From Siphonodentalium dalli (taxonomy: Eukaryota > Mollusca > Scaphopoda > Gadilida > Siphonodentaliidae): a stretch of DNA of 64,000 nt. The DNA is taken from the NCBI GenBank assembly GCA_032622095.1, contig CP136066.1, positions 145,607,559 to 145,671,558 on the forward strand. Direction: 5' to 3'. A program made the translations under genes and the position numbers. The notes under the pieces were generated by a model, which saw nothing but the letters and a program-made list of their open reading frames with translations, was not told the origin of the DNA and made no database searches. Below, in pieces: positions 21,961 to 32,283 of this stretch. How positions within the stretch are numbered: the stretch's first letter is position 1; each line of letters opens with the position of its first letter.

Positions 21961-23935
21961 GTAATATACGATTATTGCGCACTCCAAATACATGTAATAG
22001 TTGTGTTAATTTCGGGATTTGGGTGATCATTAATAAGAATATAGTATGGATGGTGGTCATGTCCTACATGTTGCTATACGCAATAAGCAGTCGTCCCAAG
22101 AAAGAAAATATCATATGTGTCACCCGTCGAGTGATTAAGCACCAGATGTAGACCGCAATGAACGATAATTCCATACGACTATCCTATATACTAGTGGTTA
22201 ACAGAGAAAACAGACAACAGTGAAAGTAGAAATGGGTATATAGAGCTGGGACGGCAGTTGATCACCCAATGCAAAACGTAACGGTTGAGTATTTGCGATA
22301 TGGCGGATGGAGGATAGCCACCGGTGAAACCTAGGCGTCGGTATATAACTCTTAACGACTCCCAATAATATTGTATCCAACCGATTGAGAGTGTACCATA
22401 TTCTTCACTGCCAACTTTGTGTTTAATTGTTTAATACTTAAATTTCTCGTGTCTAGTATAACGAGGCCGCTATTAGTATTATTTTCATTTGACAAAAGGA
22501 TGTTCTGTTATTATTTATTACATGATCTGACCCTTCTTTCGTTGTATGAACCAATTCTATAATACCCGTAATCAACGGCCGTTGTATAACATGAAATAGC
22601 GCCAGGTATATACTGAAATATATTGCTGCGCAGAAACCGAGGACAACGTGTACTGAAATGTATTGTGTCGAAACGTGACCTTTGAGTTCCGGCTTGTCGG
22701 CTGTTTACATTCCGTACGCAATATCAATGTTTATGACTATTGTCTATACTAATATTTAATTAAATTTAAGTCATTAAAAACCTCAAACGTGTTATTTATC
22801 TGGCACTATTTATTACCGCGGACAAATTTCAGACTTCCGACTTGCCTTATAGAAACCGCTTTTAGTTTATTATCACATTTAAGTACGTTTATGTATTTTA
22901 TGGAGATTTTGGATCAAGTAATAAATATAATCTAAGACTCGTCCACAGTTTATAGCGACATTTACAAAACTCGTTTTGTAAATTTCGTTGGGGACTCGTT
23001 GGAGATCCTTTATGGCTAACTATATATGACGGACGTTTGAAATGCATGCGAAATGTACATGTAGTAGTATATGAATCATCAGTGTATGCATTGTATGGGA
23101 AGAGTGTCTTGTGACCACCCTACAACTATCTTTTGTCTTATTGTGTATGTTATAAATTTATTGATATGCCTATTTTAGATATAAAATATTGTTATAAACA
23201 CTGACACCCTTTGTTTGGCCGAAATCGATCAGGGGGTGAGAAATGACATGGGTATCCTATTTGCACCTCTCTGGATGATAGCCATTTTGGATCGGTGCAC
23301 GTGGTGTATATGGGAAGAGTTTATGGGGTGGGGTACCCTATAACACCATTTGTTTAACCGAAATATAAAAATTATTTTTCGCATAAGGAATAGAAGAAAC
23401 CAACATGAAAAACAACTACCCTAGTCGTATTTAAATTCGCGCAGTACTATTTTTCGCGCACTCAGCGGTGCGCGAATTTATAACTGAGCGAAAAACAATA
23501 CAAGTTTAGCCAATCAAACGGAAAAATAAATAGTTTATGGTAATCATTTTTTATATTTTAAAACCTGCATTGAGTGGATGATTGTTTGTATACACCAAAC
23601 AGTCAATTCCAACACATGCGCATGTGTAAAAGTATTGTAACAAAACATGAGTAGAGCAATTCTCAAATGAACATTTATATTATATTTGCGGCAAATGTTG
23701 GTGGTTTTATAATCTGCTTTTGGGAATGATTAAGAACAGTAACTGCCATCGGAAACGATACTTAAATATTACGAAAATATTTATATCAGTTTTGAATTCG
23801 CGCAGTGACGCGCACCATCACGAAATAGTACTGCGCGAATTTAAATACGAGTAAGGTACTTTATTCTGTTTCCCATTCGATTACTCCGGCGAAGTGTTCC
23901 ACGTCACTTTAAGATTCCTATTATTTGTACAGCAG
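21961..23935 (+). other. Intron of the fibrinogen-related gene
   Basis: Inferred from the GT at 21961 and the AG at 23934-23935 (an alternative AG lies three bases upstream) and from matching phase 1. It contains a 441-bp MITE close to the acceptor and otherwise no coding signal. Confidence 0.6.
23419..23859. mobile_element. MITE with CTCGTATTTAAATTCGCGC ends, copy 1
   Basis: Terminal inverted repeats: left AGTCGTATTTAAATTCGCGC, right GCGCGAATTTAAATACGAGT, each continuing into AGTACTATTT. Internal subterminal inverted words (GCGCGAATTTAAAACTGAGCG type) are also shared with the copy at 42785-43349. It has no coding capacity. Here it lies within 80 bp of the splice acceptor of the fibrinogen exon. 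Confidence 0.85.
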
Positions 23936-24612
23936 ATTGCACCATGTTGTTGGCTTCCGGCTTCTCTTCGGGTGGCGTGTACCAAGTGAACATAAATGGC
24001 TCCGATGTTAATATCTTTTGTGACATGACGACCGATGGCGGCGGCTGGACGGTGTTCCAGCAGAGATTGGGCGGAGCCGTTGAATTCTACAGGAACTGGG
24101 CTGAGTACGTCAACGGATTCGGCAACGTCGCTCCAACTGGGAGCTTCTAGTTGGGCCTGGAACTGATACACCAAATGACGTCCATCCACCCGACTGAGTT
24201 ATATATAGAGATGACACCACCAGATGACACACCGTTGTTTGCGAGGTATTCGGCCTTCAGCTTGAAAGACGCGGAAACCGATTACGTCATTTCAGTCTTT
24301 AACTACAGTGGAAATGCTGGTGATTCCATGACGTATCACAGTGGGAAGAAGTTTAGTACTTCTGATAAAGACAACAGCGTAACCCATGCGGGATGTTCCG
24401 AGGCTTGTGCTACCCGATATGGGGGGTCGTGGTGGTACGACTGTTGCTACAGAAGTAATCTGAACGGGTAGTACGGTGACGCGGATAGCTCTAAGACAAT
24501 AAAATGGTCTGATAGTGCTACCTACGGTTCTCAAAGTATGAAATATACGAAAATGATGTTCCGAAGATCCGCGGATGTATCAATACCTCACCAGCATACA
24601 GCGGTAAGATGA
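23936..24612 (+). pseudogene. Fibrinogen-domain (FReD) exon with two nonsense codons
   Basis: Encodes a nearly complete fibrinogen C-terminal domain: Asp-Cys start, CDMTTDGGGWTVFQQRL, YVNGFG, DKDN calcium-site-like residues, GGSWWYDCCYRSNLNG and TKMMFRRS. Such domains in FREPs, ficolins and tachylectins bind carbohydrate or acetyl groups and act as secreted recognition lectins. Two in-frame TAG codons break it: 24148-24150, exactly where the family has Trp (GSF-W-LGLE), and 24469-24471 just after SNLNG. Otherwise the frame is unbroken to the TGA at 24610. Just before the stop there is a donor-like GCG/GTAAGA. The two point mutations with no frameshift suggest a recent pseudogene or a null allele. 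Confidence 0.85.
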
Positions 24613-24847
24613 TGGAAACACATTATAGAACTATATTTAAAAGAACATGGCTCACTTGAACCTCCAAATTTGATCGTTGTTATTTTTGAAGGAGGGATAA
24701 TATATAGTTCGACAAATACATGTGCAGCATTCCGATTTACATGCTAATCATGGGTAATTGCAACTGGATCCCAACTATATTGATAGGTGTCAATTAGGAC
24801 ACACTAGGACACAAGTGTAAGCCGATGACGGTCCCAATTATATAAGA
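24613..24847. other. 3' flank of the fibrinogen exon
   Basis: No feature beyond AT-rich text; the Helitron-like block starts at 24848. Confidence 0.4.
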
Positions 24848-25656
24848 CTAGCAGATTAGCCCGCCATTGGCGGGATTCGTCCCATGGCTTTGATCGATCC
24901 ACTAATTTTAGTTTTTCAAGGTAACCCCGTACAGGCACGCCGACAGAATACCCGACAAAAATATTTCCCGTCCCGAGTTGACCATACATAACAAATTTCA
25001 CATCGATGTCACCGCTGACTACCGAGATATCGCCCAAGGTCACTTGTGGGTACCCGTTTCAAGGTCAAGGTCACCTCGGGCGGACCCGACGAAAATCTCC
25101 CCCGTCCCTTGGAACCCCTAAGTACGAAATTTCGTCTCGATATCCCCAGTTTTGACCTGCCGTATATTTTCACTAAAGTAGATAAACGTTCTTTAATAGC
25201 GACGCCTCATATACAAACGCTCATTAATTATCACGCGATTAACCCATCAATCCCCATTACGGTGGCAGTTGAAGGGTGAAGGAGTGGTCGCACGGGCTCG
25301 CGAATGGTCCGAGTGCACTGCCTGTGGCATTTTACTCTTACACAACAAGTTCGGGTTCAATCGGCACAGCAGTTTTAGTCTCGATATCCCCAGTTTCCGA
25401 GACGGTCAAATTCCCTATATTTTCACTAAAGTAGATAAACGCTCTTTAATAGCGACGCGTCATATACAAACGCTCATTAATTATCACGCGATTAACACAT
25501 ATGTCCCCATTGCGGTGGCAGTTGAAGGGTGAAGGAATGCTCGGACGTTCTCAGAAGCGGTGCGATGACACTTCCCGTGGCTTTTTACCCTTAGATAGCA
25601 AGTTTGGGCTCAATCGGTCGAGCCGTTTTCGAGTCTATAAAGAATATATATATATA
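24848..25656 (-). mobile_element. Helitron-like unit 1
   Basis: On the minus strand its end has a CCCGCCAATGGCGGG hairpin, a short spacer and CTAG-T. Inside, a unit of about 243 bp is present twice (25133-25290 and 25377-25545), with words such as TTTCACTAAAGTAGATAAACG and ATACAAACGCTCATTAATTA. A degenerate third version is at 26760-26900 in unit 3. It has no coding capacity. Confidence 0.45.
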
Positions 25657-26386
25657 CTAGAAGGTGACCCGACTTCGTCCGGGCTTTGACCTTGAATTGT
25701 CCGTTTTGAAGGTCAAGGTCAAATGGGGTAACGATTTGACCCGTCCAAAACACTGCCCGGACAAAAGTACCCGACAAACGTGCCCGTCGAAATCAATCCG
25801 GTTTTACCCGATTTGACTTTGAATTGATCATTTTGAAGGTCAAGGTCAGATTGGGGTCACGATTTGACCCGTCCAAAACACTCAGTGGACAAAAGTAACC
25901 CTATGTATAAAATTTCGTCGAAATCCCATCAAAATTTGCGATTTGACCTTGAATTGACCCGATTTCAAGGTCAAGGTCACGTCGCACGAGCAAATGAATA
26001 TGCTTATTATACTCCCCATACGAAAGTACCCCCACATACCAAGTTTCGTCGAAATCCCGTGATATTCGGGCGTTTGACCTTGAAATGACCCGAGTTCAAG
26101 ATCAAGGTCACGTCGCACGGGCAAATTAATAGGTTTATTGTACTCCCCGACCGAAGGTAACCCCACATACCAAGTTTCATCGAAATCCCGTGATATTCGG
26201 GCGTTTGAACTTGAAATGACCAGATTTCAAGGTCACGTCGCACGGGCAAATTAATAGGCCTATGCCACTTCCCGGCCGAAAATACCCCCACATACGAAGT
26301 TTCATCGAAATTGGGTCGGCCGTTTTCGAGTTCATCGCGAACACACACACAGACACACAGACAGATCTTCCAAAATATATAATAGA
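25657..26386 (-). mobile_element. Helitron-like unit 2 with 131-bp array
   Basis: The minus-strand end has hairpin CCCGGACGAAGTCGGG, then spacer and CTAG-T. The body (25680-26330) is a tandem array of about 131-bp units: TTTGACCTTGAA(T/A)T recurs near 25685, 25943 and 26074, with weaker copies near 25811 and 26205. Each unit also holds AAGGTCAAGGTCA or a variant, and ends in CGTCGCACG(A/G)GCAAAT. The right edge is CACAGACAG...TTCCAAAATATATAATAGA. Confidence 0.5.
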
Positions 26387-27010
26387 CTAGCCGATGAGCC
26401 CGACGTTGTCCGGGCTATTCAAAAACCAAATTTCAAGTCGATAGCTCCACCGTTTCCGAGATCTGGTCTGCGCATGCGCGAAGCTGGCGTCGCACGGGCT
26501 CGGCGACCCGATAAAATTCGTATCCGGGGCAATATACATTCACATACCAAATTTCAAGTCGATAGCTCCACCCGTTTCCGAGATCTCGTCTGCGCATGCG
26601 CGAAGCTGGCGTCGCACGGGCTCGGCGACCCGATAAAATTCGTATCCGGGGCAAGATACATTCACATAGCAAAAGTCGATAGCTCCACCCGTTTCCGAGA
26701 TCTCGTCTGCAGTATTGTTCCCGTTGATATCTCTGCAGATGCTAATAACGTTGAATGGTAAACAGACGCTCTTTATAGCGATGCGTCAAAAACAAACGCT
26801 CATTAAATTATCACTTAATTAACCACCGCAGTGCCGTTTTTTGTGACTGGGAGTGGAGAACGGGTGGTCTGAGCTTCTCCAAAACGCGGCGCCGACGGTG
26901 TCCGTGGAATTTTACCTTTGGATAGGAAGTTTGGTCTCGATCTGTCAACCCGTTTTCGATTCTATAAAGGACATACAGACAGACAAACAGAGGTCTTCAA
27001 AATATATATG
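26387..27010 (-). mobile_element. Helitron-like unit 3
   Basis: The minus-strand end has the hairpin GCCCGGACAACGTCGGGC, a 7-nt spacer and CTAG-T. It contains more than two copies of a unit with CGATAGCTCCACC, TGCGCATGCGCGAAGCTGG and CGACCCGATAAAATTCGTAT. The right edge is again a CAGACAGAC phrase followed by TTCAAAATATATATGAGA, as in unit 2. Confidence 0.45.
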
Positions 27011-27302
27011 AGATATTCCGGAAGTCTCACAAATATATAGTAGATGTAAGCGGGGTGTTATGTCGCGTTTTCTCCATTATTTCTTAATGGATATGAATGG
27101 AATTTTGAAAGGTATGTTTGTGTTAAATGTAGGATATGGAATACATATATTTTTTTAATTTTTCAAAAATTGATAAATTCTTTGTAAAAATAATTCATGG
27201 GTGATCTGATGCATGCATCTTTTTTCTTGTAAAGACTTCTAATCACGCTGCGCGACCGGAACTGGGGACATTGCCAGTCATACATGACGCATTGATTCGT
27301 AT

Positions 27303-27344
27303 CATAGAAATCGGATATATATATATATATATCCGATTTCTATG
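27303..27344. repeat. Perfect 42-bp palindrome between direct repeats
   Basis: CATAGAAATCGG, an (AT)n centre, then CCGATTTCTATG. The 9-mer GATTCGTAT lies directly at both sides (27294-27302 and 27344-27352), like a target-site duplication around a tiny fold-back insertion. Confidence 0.85.
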
Positions 27345-28584
27345 ATTCGTATGCTCAGATATATGCAAAAATATCTAAGGCGGAGCCTGGTTATTTATTA
27401 TATGATTCCTATGTTGAAGATCAATTAAGCATTACATGTACTTCGACGTCGGGTTGAAAGTCTGAATTTCTAAATTACGAGAGAGACATTTCGAACACAG
27501 ATGAATCGAATGAATTTCAAGCGAACGAGCAATTGAAGTAGAGCAGACAAACTCAAAAAGCTCACTATAGAAGTAGGAGTTTAGTCCATCGGCACCACAC
27601 ACGGGCTTGTGATACATCATTTTGAAGGTTATGACATTCCGCATCGGATAGGACCCGGTGTGAAATATAAAAATGATGCAAAAGATGATTTTTAGCTGAT
27701 TAAGTGCCAAAATTCAGCAAAAATCCCTGTTTTTGTAAAATTCGGCAAAATGAGAAATAAAAGTATAGAAACACGAACATTTTGCGCTAACATATTGTAG
27801 TACCATGGATAGCACCAAGCTGATTATTAAATTTACCACCTGGGCATGCCTGTCAGTTAACAAGATTGAAACTGCAAATAAATTGTTAGAGTGATCATCA
27901 TCTACATGTATGTTTTTTTATATCATTATAACCATAAATATGTTATAATATTGATATTGTGATATCGTGTAACCATCGGACTATAATATAACGGACCACC
28001 ATACTTAATATATACGTCAGCAGACGAATATAGCAAATACAACAAAAAATCTAACAGAGACTTGACCAATCGTATTCTTCAGACATTCTCAATTTTAGTA
28101 ATGGAATAAAATTTAAAATGAATTACAAGTTTCACCTTTAATTACAGCCACTACCAGCTCAATATATATATAGTAATAGGGAATTATCGACCTGTTTTAC
28201 ATATATTGCGAGCAACCTTTGACGTTAATTGACAACTACTTAGACATATTCTTCTGATACTAGAAAATACACAGCACGTGTATGACGAAAATATTACTTC
28301 CCGGTTCCGTTCTATTTACGAACACAAACAGGCCCGAGTAGTCTTGCAGATTCGGAAAATGCGCGGTGCAGTCTTACTCGTCTCAGCTGATTCGCTGGTA
28401 GCGGTTTCTGACAACTAATGAGGGTTATTAAACCCAACCTGCTATAGATCCGGGGTTACATGTATATATTATCTTTTGTATTATAATCATACTATATGAC
28501 TATTGTATATAACTCTGTTTCTCAATATCCGTTACATGTAATTTCCATGTGTTTATTTGGATGAGAGAATAAAGCATATCTATC
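27345..28584. other. No confirmed gene
   Basis: A minus-strand frame at 27432-27710 begins without ATG, has a hydrophobic start, and contains HKPVCGADG, reminiscent of a Kazal inhibitor motif, but the cysteine spacing fails. The rest is AT-rich intergenic or intronic sequence with a short TATC run at about 28577. Confidence 0.4.
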
Positions 28585-28700
28585 TATCTACATATCTCTA
28601 GATATTTACTATGCTAGTGGTACGATTTCTCTGATATAACGAAGATTTTTTTAGATTTATTGTAAAAATAGACAAAACAGGGCAATTTTTCATTTTTTTT
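28585..28700 (+). repeat. 117-bp flanking direct repeat, left copy
   Basis: TATCTACATATCTCTAGATA through a T run, nearly identical to 37444-37560 (about two differences: GGGCAA/GCGCAA and one inserted A). It lies directly outside the left edge of the tandem Penelope-like elements, so it behaves as an unusually long target-site duplication. Confidence 0.85.
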
Positions 28701-29241
28701 GTCCTTCCCTAAACAGATCAAAAACAGTGTTGTTATTTTAGGCTCTTCTAATGTGTCCCGGATCGATATCGATCCTCCCAAAAATGTTACTATTGCTTGT
28801 TACCCAGGTGGCAATTTAGGTCATTTCGGCAACATCGCTCACAAACTGAAGTCGAAGCCAGAGAAGACACCTCGGCACGTCATAATCAGCATTGGCATCA
28901 ACAACAGAGAGGACTGGAAGACAGACAACGACAAAGACAAAACAGCAGGCACCACAGCTAAGAACAGGGTAACCAACATGGTTTGTAATTTCCGTAAAGT
29001 ATTCCCTAACGCCACACTTCATTTTCAGGAAATCAATATCTCATCTAGTTTAGATTCTAGGGACCAGGAAGTTCTGCGTGCCATCAACAGCCAAGCTCGT
29101 CACACACAGAACCTCAACGTTATCCAGGCAATACCAGACCGCGATTTTCACGTCGAAAACGACAACATCCACTGGACATCACAGACGGCGGCGAAAATCT
29201 ACCAAGGCTGGACCAACACCTTTAAAGGTCATTTAAACTAA
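28701..29241 (+). CDS. PLE ORF1, SGNH hydrolase part (truncated)
   Basis: About 180 residues, identical in layout to the 3' part of ORF1 in copy 2: GSSN nucleophile block, YPGGN, GINN, and DNIHW (Asp-x-x-His) near the end. The N-terminal domain and linker are missing because the copy is truncated; the apparent ATG is a non-ATG codon at the truncation point. It ends in TTTAAAC-TAA. See 33311-34774 for the full description. Confidence 0.85.
29232..29241 (+). promoter_or_regulatory. -1 frameshift slippery site (TTTAAAC) at ORF1 stop
   Basis: TTTAAAC at 29232-29238 is in the X-XXY-YYZ register of ORF1 (T TTA AAC) and is followed at once by TAA. ORF2 is open in the -1 frame from here, with no ATG for more than 70 codons. 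The same site is at 34765-34774 in copy 2. A weak hairpin (GCAT/ATGC) and another (TCTCG/CGAGA) follow within 60 nt. Confidence 0.55.
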
Positions 29242-29956
29242 TTCCTCAGAAGGGCATCAGCCATGCGGAAAGAGTCGGTCTCGGCACCGAGATAGTCAAT
29301 CTTGTACCCGATCTTTCCCTGAGCGCTGGTGAGAAATCAATACTTAGGTATGGTCTAACCTTTGTGCCTACCCCACCCGATCTCAAAGAAACACCACATG
29401 TTGTTGAGACGGAGGATGGAACATTGGTTTTACCAGACTCTATGTATGCCATGGAAATGAACGGCGGTCCAGCAAGCATGCAATTTAGGGAAGTAACAGC
29501 TATGGCTGATTTCTTTCGCAGTTCGACAGGTTTAAAAGATCAATTTAAAGAACCTTCGATGTGGACCCCCTCTGATCGCCAGATTGACAACTCCATTCCC
29601 GAGGTCGCTGGCTTAGTCAAAACCGACATCACAAATTTACCAAAATTTCACAACGAGGATAACCTCACTAAAGTTGAAAGAACTGCACTAAAAACTCTTC
29701 GCAGCAAAACATTGTAATCAAACCTTGTGACAAAGGCAGCTCGCTCGTCATCATGTCTAAAGAAAATTACATTCTAGAAGCGACGCGCCAATTAAGCAAC
29801 ACTAAATATTACAAACCATTGGATGAGCCAATTTGGAAATCCAATGTTTTAAAATTCAATCTCATTCTTAAAAGCTAGCTGGACCAGGACGTTTTAAAGA
29901 AAAAACATGTTCAGTATCTAATTGCAAAACCTGAATCCAATAATAGGACATTTTAT
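29242..29956 (+). pseudogene. PLE ORF2 N-terminal part, frameshifted (copy 1)
   Basis: Encodes the region before the RT core, including a GLTFVPTPPD phrase and the DKG motif (KPCDKGSSLVI) typical of Penelope-like RTs. Relative to copy 2, four bases are lost near 29705 and a TTG-to-TAG change creates a stop near 29877 (AGCTAGCTGG). The RT frame is therefore disconnected from ORF1 in this copy, although the following 547 codons are open. Confidence 0.8.
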
Positions 29957-31600
29957 TTGCTACCTAAAATACACAAACCTTTGAGCTGTTGGACTAATCC
30001 ATACACACCACCCGGTCGCCCCATCATCAGCGACGTGGCCTCGGAGTCGTACCACATTTCGGAGTTTATTGATTTCTATTTGAAACCAATTGCTACCCGC
30101 CATCCGAGCTATCTAAAAGACACGGAGGACTTCCTCATTAAATTGTCGAAAATTGAAGTCCCATCTTCTGCTTACCTATTTAGTCTCGACGTGGAATCTA
30201 TGTATACAAATATTGGAATCGATGCCGGATTAAAGTCAATTAAGAATGCATTTGATTTCAACCATGATCCTCATAGACCTGGAGATGAACTACTTCAATT
30301 ATTAGAACTTTCTCTTAAAGGGAATGACTTTGAATTTAATGGACGATATTATTTACAGGTCTCCGGCTGCAGTATGGGCAAGAAGTTTAGTCCTAATTTT
30401 GCCTCAATTTTTGTTGCAGAGTGGGAGAAAGGCGCCCTGGCCAAATCTGATAAACAACCATTAGCCTATTATAGATTCTTGGACGACATATTTATCATTT
30501 GGACTCATGGTCTGGATGAGTTTAGGGTGTTCTTGGACATCTTGAACAGTCATGACGAATCAATCAAACTCAAAGAATCAATATCGCAAACCAGCATTGA
30601 TTTCCTTGATTTAACAATATTTAAGGGCCCACAATTTACATCATGCAACATTTTAGATACAAAACTTTTTACGAAACCAACGGATTCTCACCAGCTACTT
30701 CATCGTAAATCTTTCCATCCGCCAAAACTTTTCAATGGATTGATTAAATCTCAAATCATTCGATATCACCGGAACTGCACGAACAGAAGCGACCTAAATC
30801 AAGCTTGTTCGGTGCTGTTCCAGGCTTTACGACCGCGTGGCTACTCTAGTAGATTACTGCGCCAAGTAAAGTCCGAAACTCTCAGAGAATTGGAATCGTT
30901 ACGCCATGACCCAACATCGACTGAGCCAACAAGGATACGGCACAATCGGCCGGTGTTGGGTAATGGTTCAGCCTCATTTTGTCACAGAAAACGATGTTAC
31001 ATCAATACAATGGAATATATCAATACTGGTAACACTTTCACCAGCGAACAAACACGCATATCGTATCAAATGCAGAGCAAACTTAATTGTGATTCTAAAA
31101 ACGTAATTTACTTAATCACATGCAAAAGGTGCCGTATACAATATGTTGGACAAACAAAAACCGCTCTCACAGTTAGAATGTCTAATCATCTTTCCAGTGT
31201 CCGCCAAGAACTTGACACGCAAATTTCAGATCATTTCAACTCATCTAATCATAACATTAAATCCCATTTCAGCTTTCAGCCAATAGAACAGACACCAATT
31301 CTAGCCGAGGAAGACCAAACCGATTCAATACGCCTAGAACGCGAAAATCATTGGATGGGCGTACTTAAAACATATCTTCCGTTCGGACTTAACATTGACT
31401 ACAAAGGTGTTTCTCGAAATTTCTTGTGCTTTCCTCTGATCTACAATCGTAGAAATGTTGAAATCGCAAGCATTTTCCGAAAAAACTTTGCCTTATTAAA
31501 CACTAAATTGACCGAGCCTCTCGACAAACGGGTGATTATTGCCTACAAGAAAAATCCCAGTTTGAGAGATTTGCTCGTTCGATCTAGACTCAGACCTTGA
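29957..31600 (+). CDS. Penelope-like reverse transcriptase + GIY-YIG endonuclease
   Basis: 547 open codons. The RT has LPKIHKP near the start, LDVESMYTN (D78), GCSMGKKFSPNFA and YRFLDDIFIIWT (D176, D177), the order and wording of Penelope-like RTs. After a basic connector and a Cys pair (FCHRKRC) comes the GIY-YIG nuclease: VIYLITC at 383-389, QYVGQT at 395-400, a candidate catalytic Arg at about 407, and Glu 461/463 in the ERENHWMGVL phrase, followed by LPFGLN. The protein would nick DNA and copy element RNA. The listed start is not a true initiator (non-ATG); the frame is simply the part after the breaks described for 29242-29956. Confidence 0.93.
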   Translation: MLPKIHKPLSCWTNPYTPPGRPIISDVASESYHISEFIDFYLKPIATRHPSYLKDTEDFLIKLSKIEVPSSAYLFSLDVESMYTNIGIDAGLKSIKNAFDFNHDPHRPGDELLQLLELSLKGNDFEFNGRYYLQVSGCSMGKKFSPNFASIFVAEWEKGALAKSDKQPLAYYRFLDDIFIIWTHGLDEFRVFLDILNSHDESIKLKESISQTSIDFLDLTIFKGPQFTSCNILDTKLFTKPTDSHQLLHRKSFHPPKLFNGLIKSQIIRYHRNCTNRSDLNQACSVLFQALRPRGYSSRLLRQVKSETLRELESLRHDPTSTEPTRIRHNRPVLGNGSASFCHRKRCYINTMEYINTGNTFTSEQTRISYQMQSKLNCDSKNVIYLITCKRCRIQYVGQTKTALTVRMSNHLSSVRQELDTQISDHFNSSNHNIKSHFSFQPIEQTPILAEEDQTDSIRLERENHWMGVLKTYLPFGLNIDYKGVSRNFLCFPLIYNRRNVEIASIFRKNFALLNTKLTEPLDKRVIIAYKKNPSLRDLLVRSRLRP

Positions 31601-31674
31601 TTAACACGCAGTTTAATTAGCTTTTAGCTATGTCAACACCATTATCCTTTGTTTGTGCTCAACACAATATTTTA

Positions 31675-31860
31675 TGTCAATTTCAGACACAACCCAAGCA
31701 AATTTAGCTAGTTCCATCTTTGAATGGCAACAATGCTCAACAAATTATTCCATGTCAATTTCAGACACAACCTAACAAAATTTATGTCAATTTCTGACAC
31801 AACCTAACAAAATTTATGTCAATTTCCGACACAACCTAACAAAATTTAGCTAGTTCCATA
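31675..31860 (+). repeat. 33-bp repeats in PLE 3' untranslated region, copy 1
   Basis: TATGTCAATTTC(A/T/C)GACACAACC followed by TAACAAAATT or a variant recurs about four times; the phrase TTTAGCTAGTTCCAT occurs at both sides. The same block is at 37197-37382. Confidence 0.85.
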
Positions 31861-32283
31861 GAAATAATTACATAAGAAATCGGATTCCGACCTGTGCCCG
31901 CGCTCTCCACACTTTCAAAATATCTATCTCGCCTGTGCCAGGGATATCTTTTGTTTCTATAACTTAACACATATGTATTACTGTCTAATTGCGTACTGTC
32001 ACTAGGATTTGGATTAGGGGCTTTCGGAAGCCATTACACAACCCATTAAGAACGCGCGATCTTAAATAAACACGGGCGTCGTGACGGCGCCAAACATTTT
32101 GTATGCATTGTTTCATTGTATGTTTTAAACAGGAACATAGCTGTTGACACGTCTCTCGAAACCCTGGAGCACAATGTGAGCTTATCTCACACGGGTATAT
32201 AAGATCCATGGAAAACCTCAACATTCGACGTTCCACACAGAAGTTGTCGGACCTCCAGAGAGCTTGGATCGCCACCTCTCAGG

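Larger units (their letters stand above)
28701..31922 (+). mobile_element. Penelope-like element, 5'-truncated copy 1
   Basis: Begins abruptly inside ORF1 at the point matching 34232 of copy 2 and runs through ORF2 and a 3' untranslated region to CTTTCAAAATATCTA, where copy 2 starts. It differs from copy 2 by scattered substitutions and a few indels. A truncated copy directly upstream of a full one, head to tail, is the characteristic genomic arrangement of Penelope-like elements. Confidence 0.9.

Noticed and set aside
27432-27710. Kazal-type inhibitor on the minus strand (HKPVCGADG with a hydrophobic N-terminus)
   Set aside because: No ATG at the left end, the Tyr and Cys after DG are not at Kazal spacing, and the two cysteines before PVC are missing.
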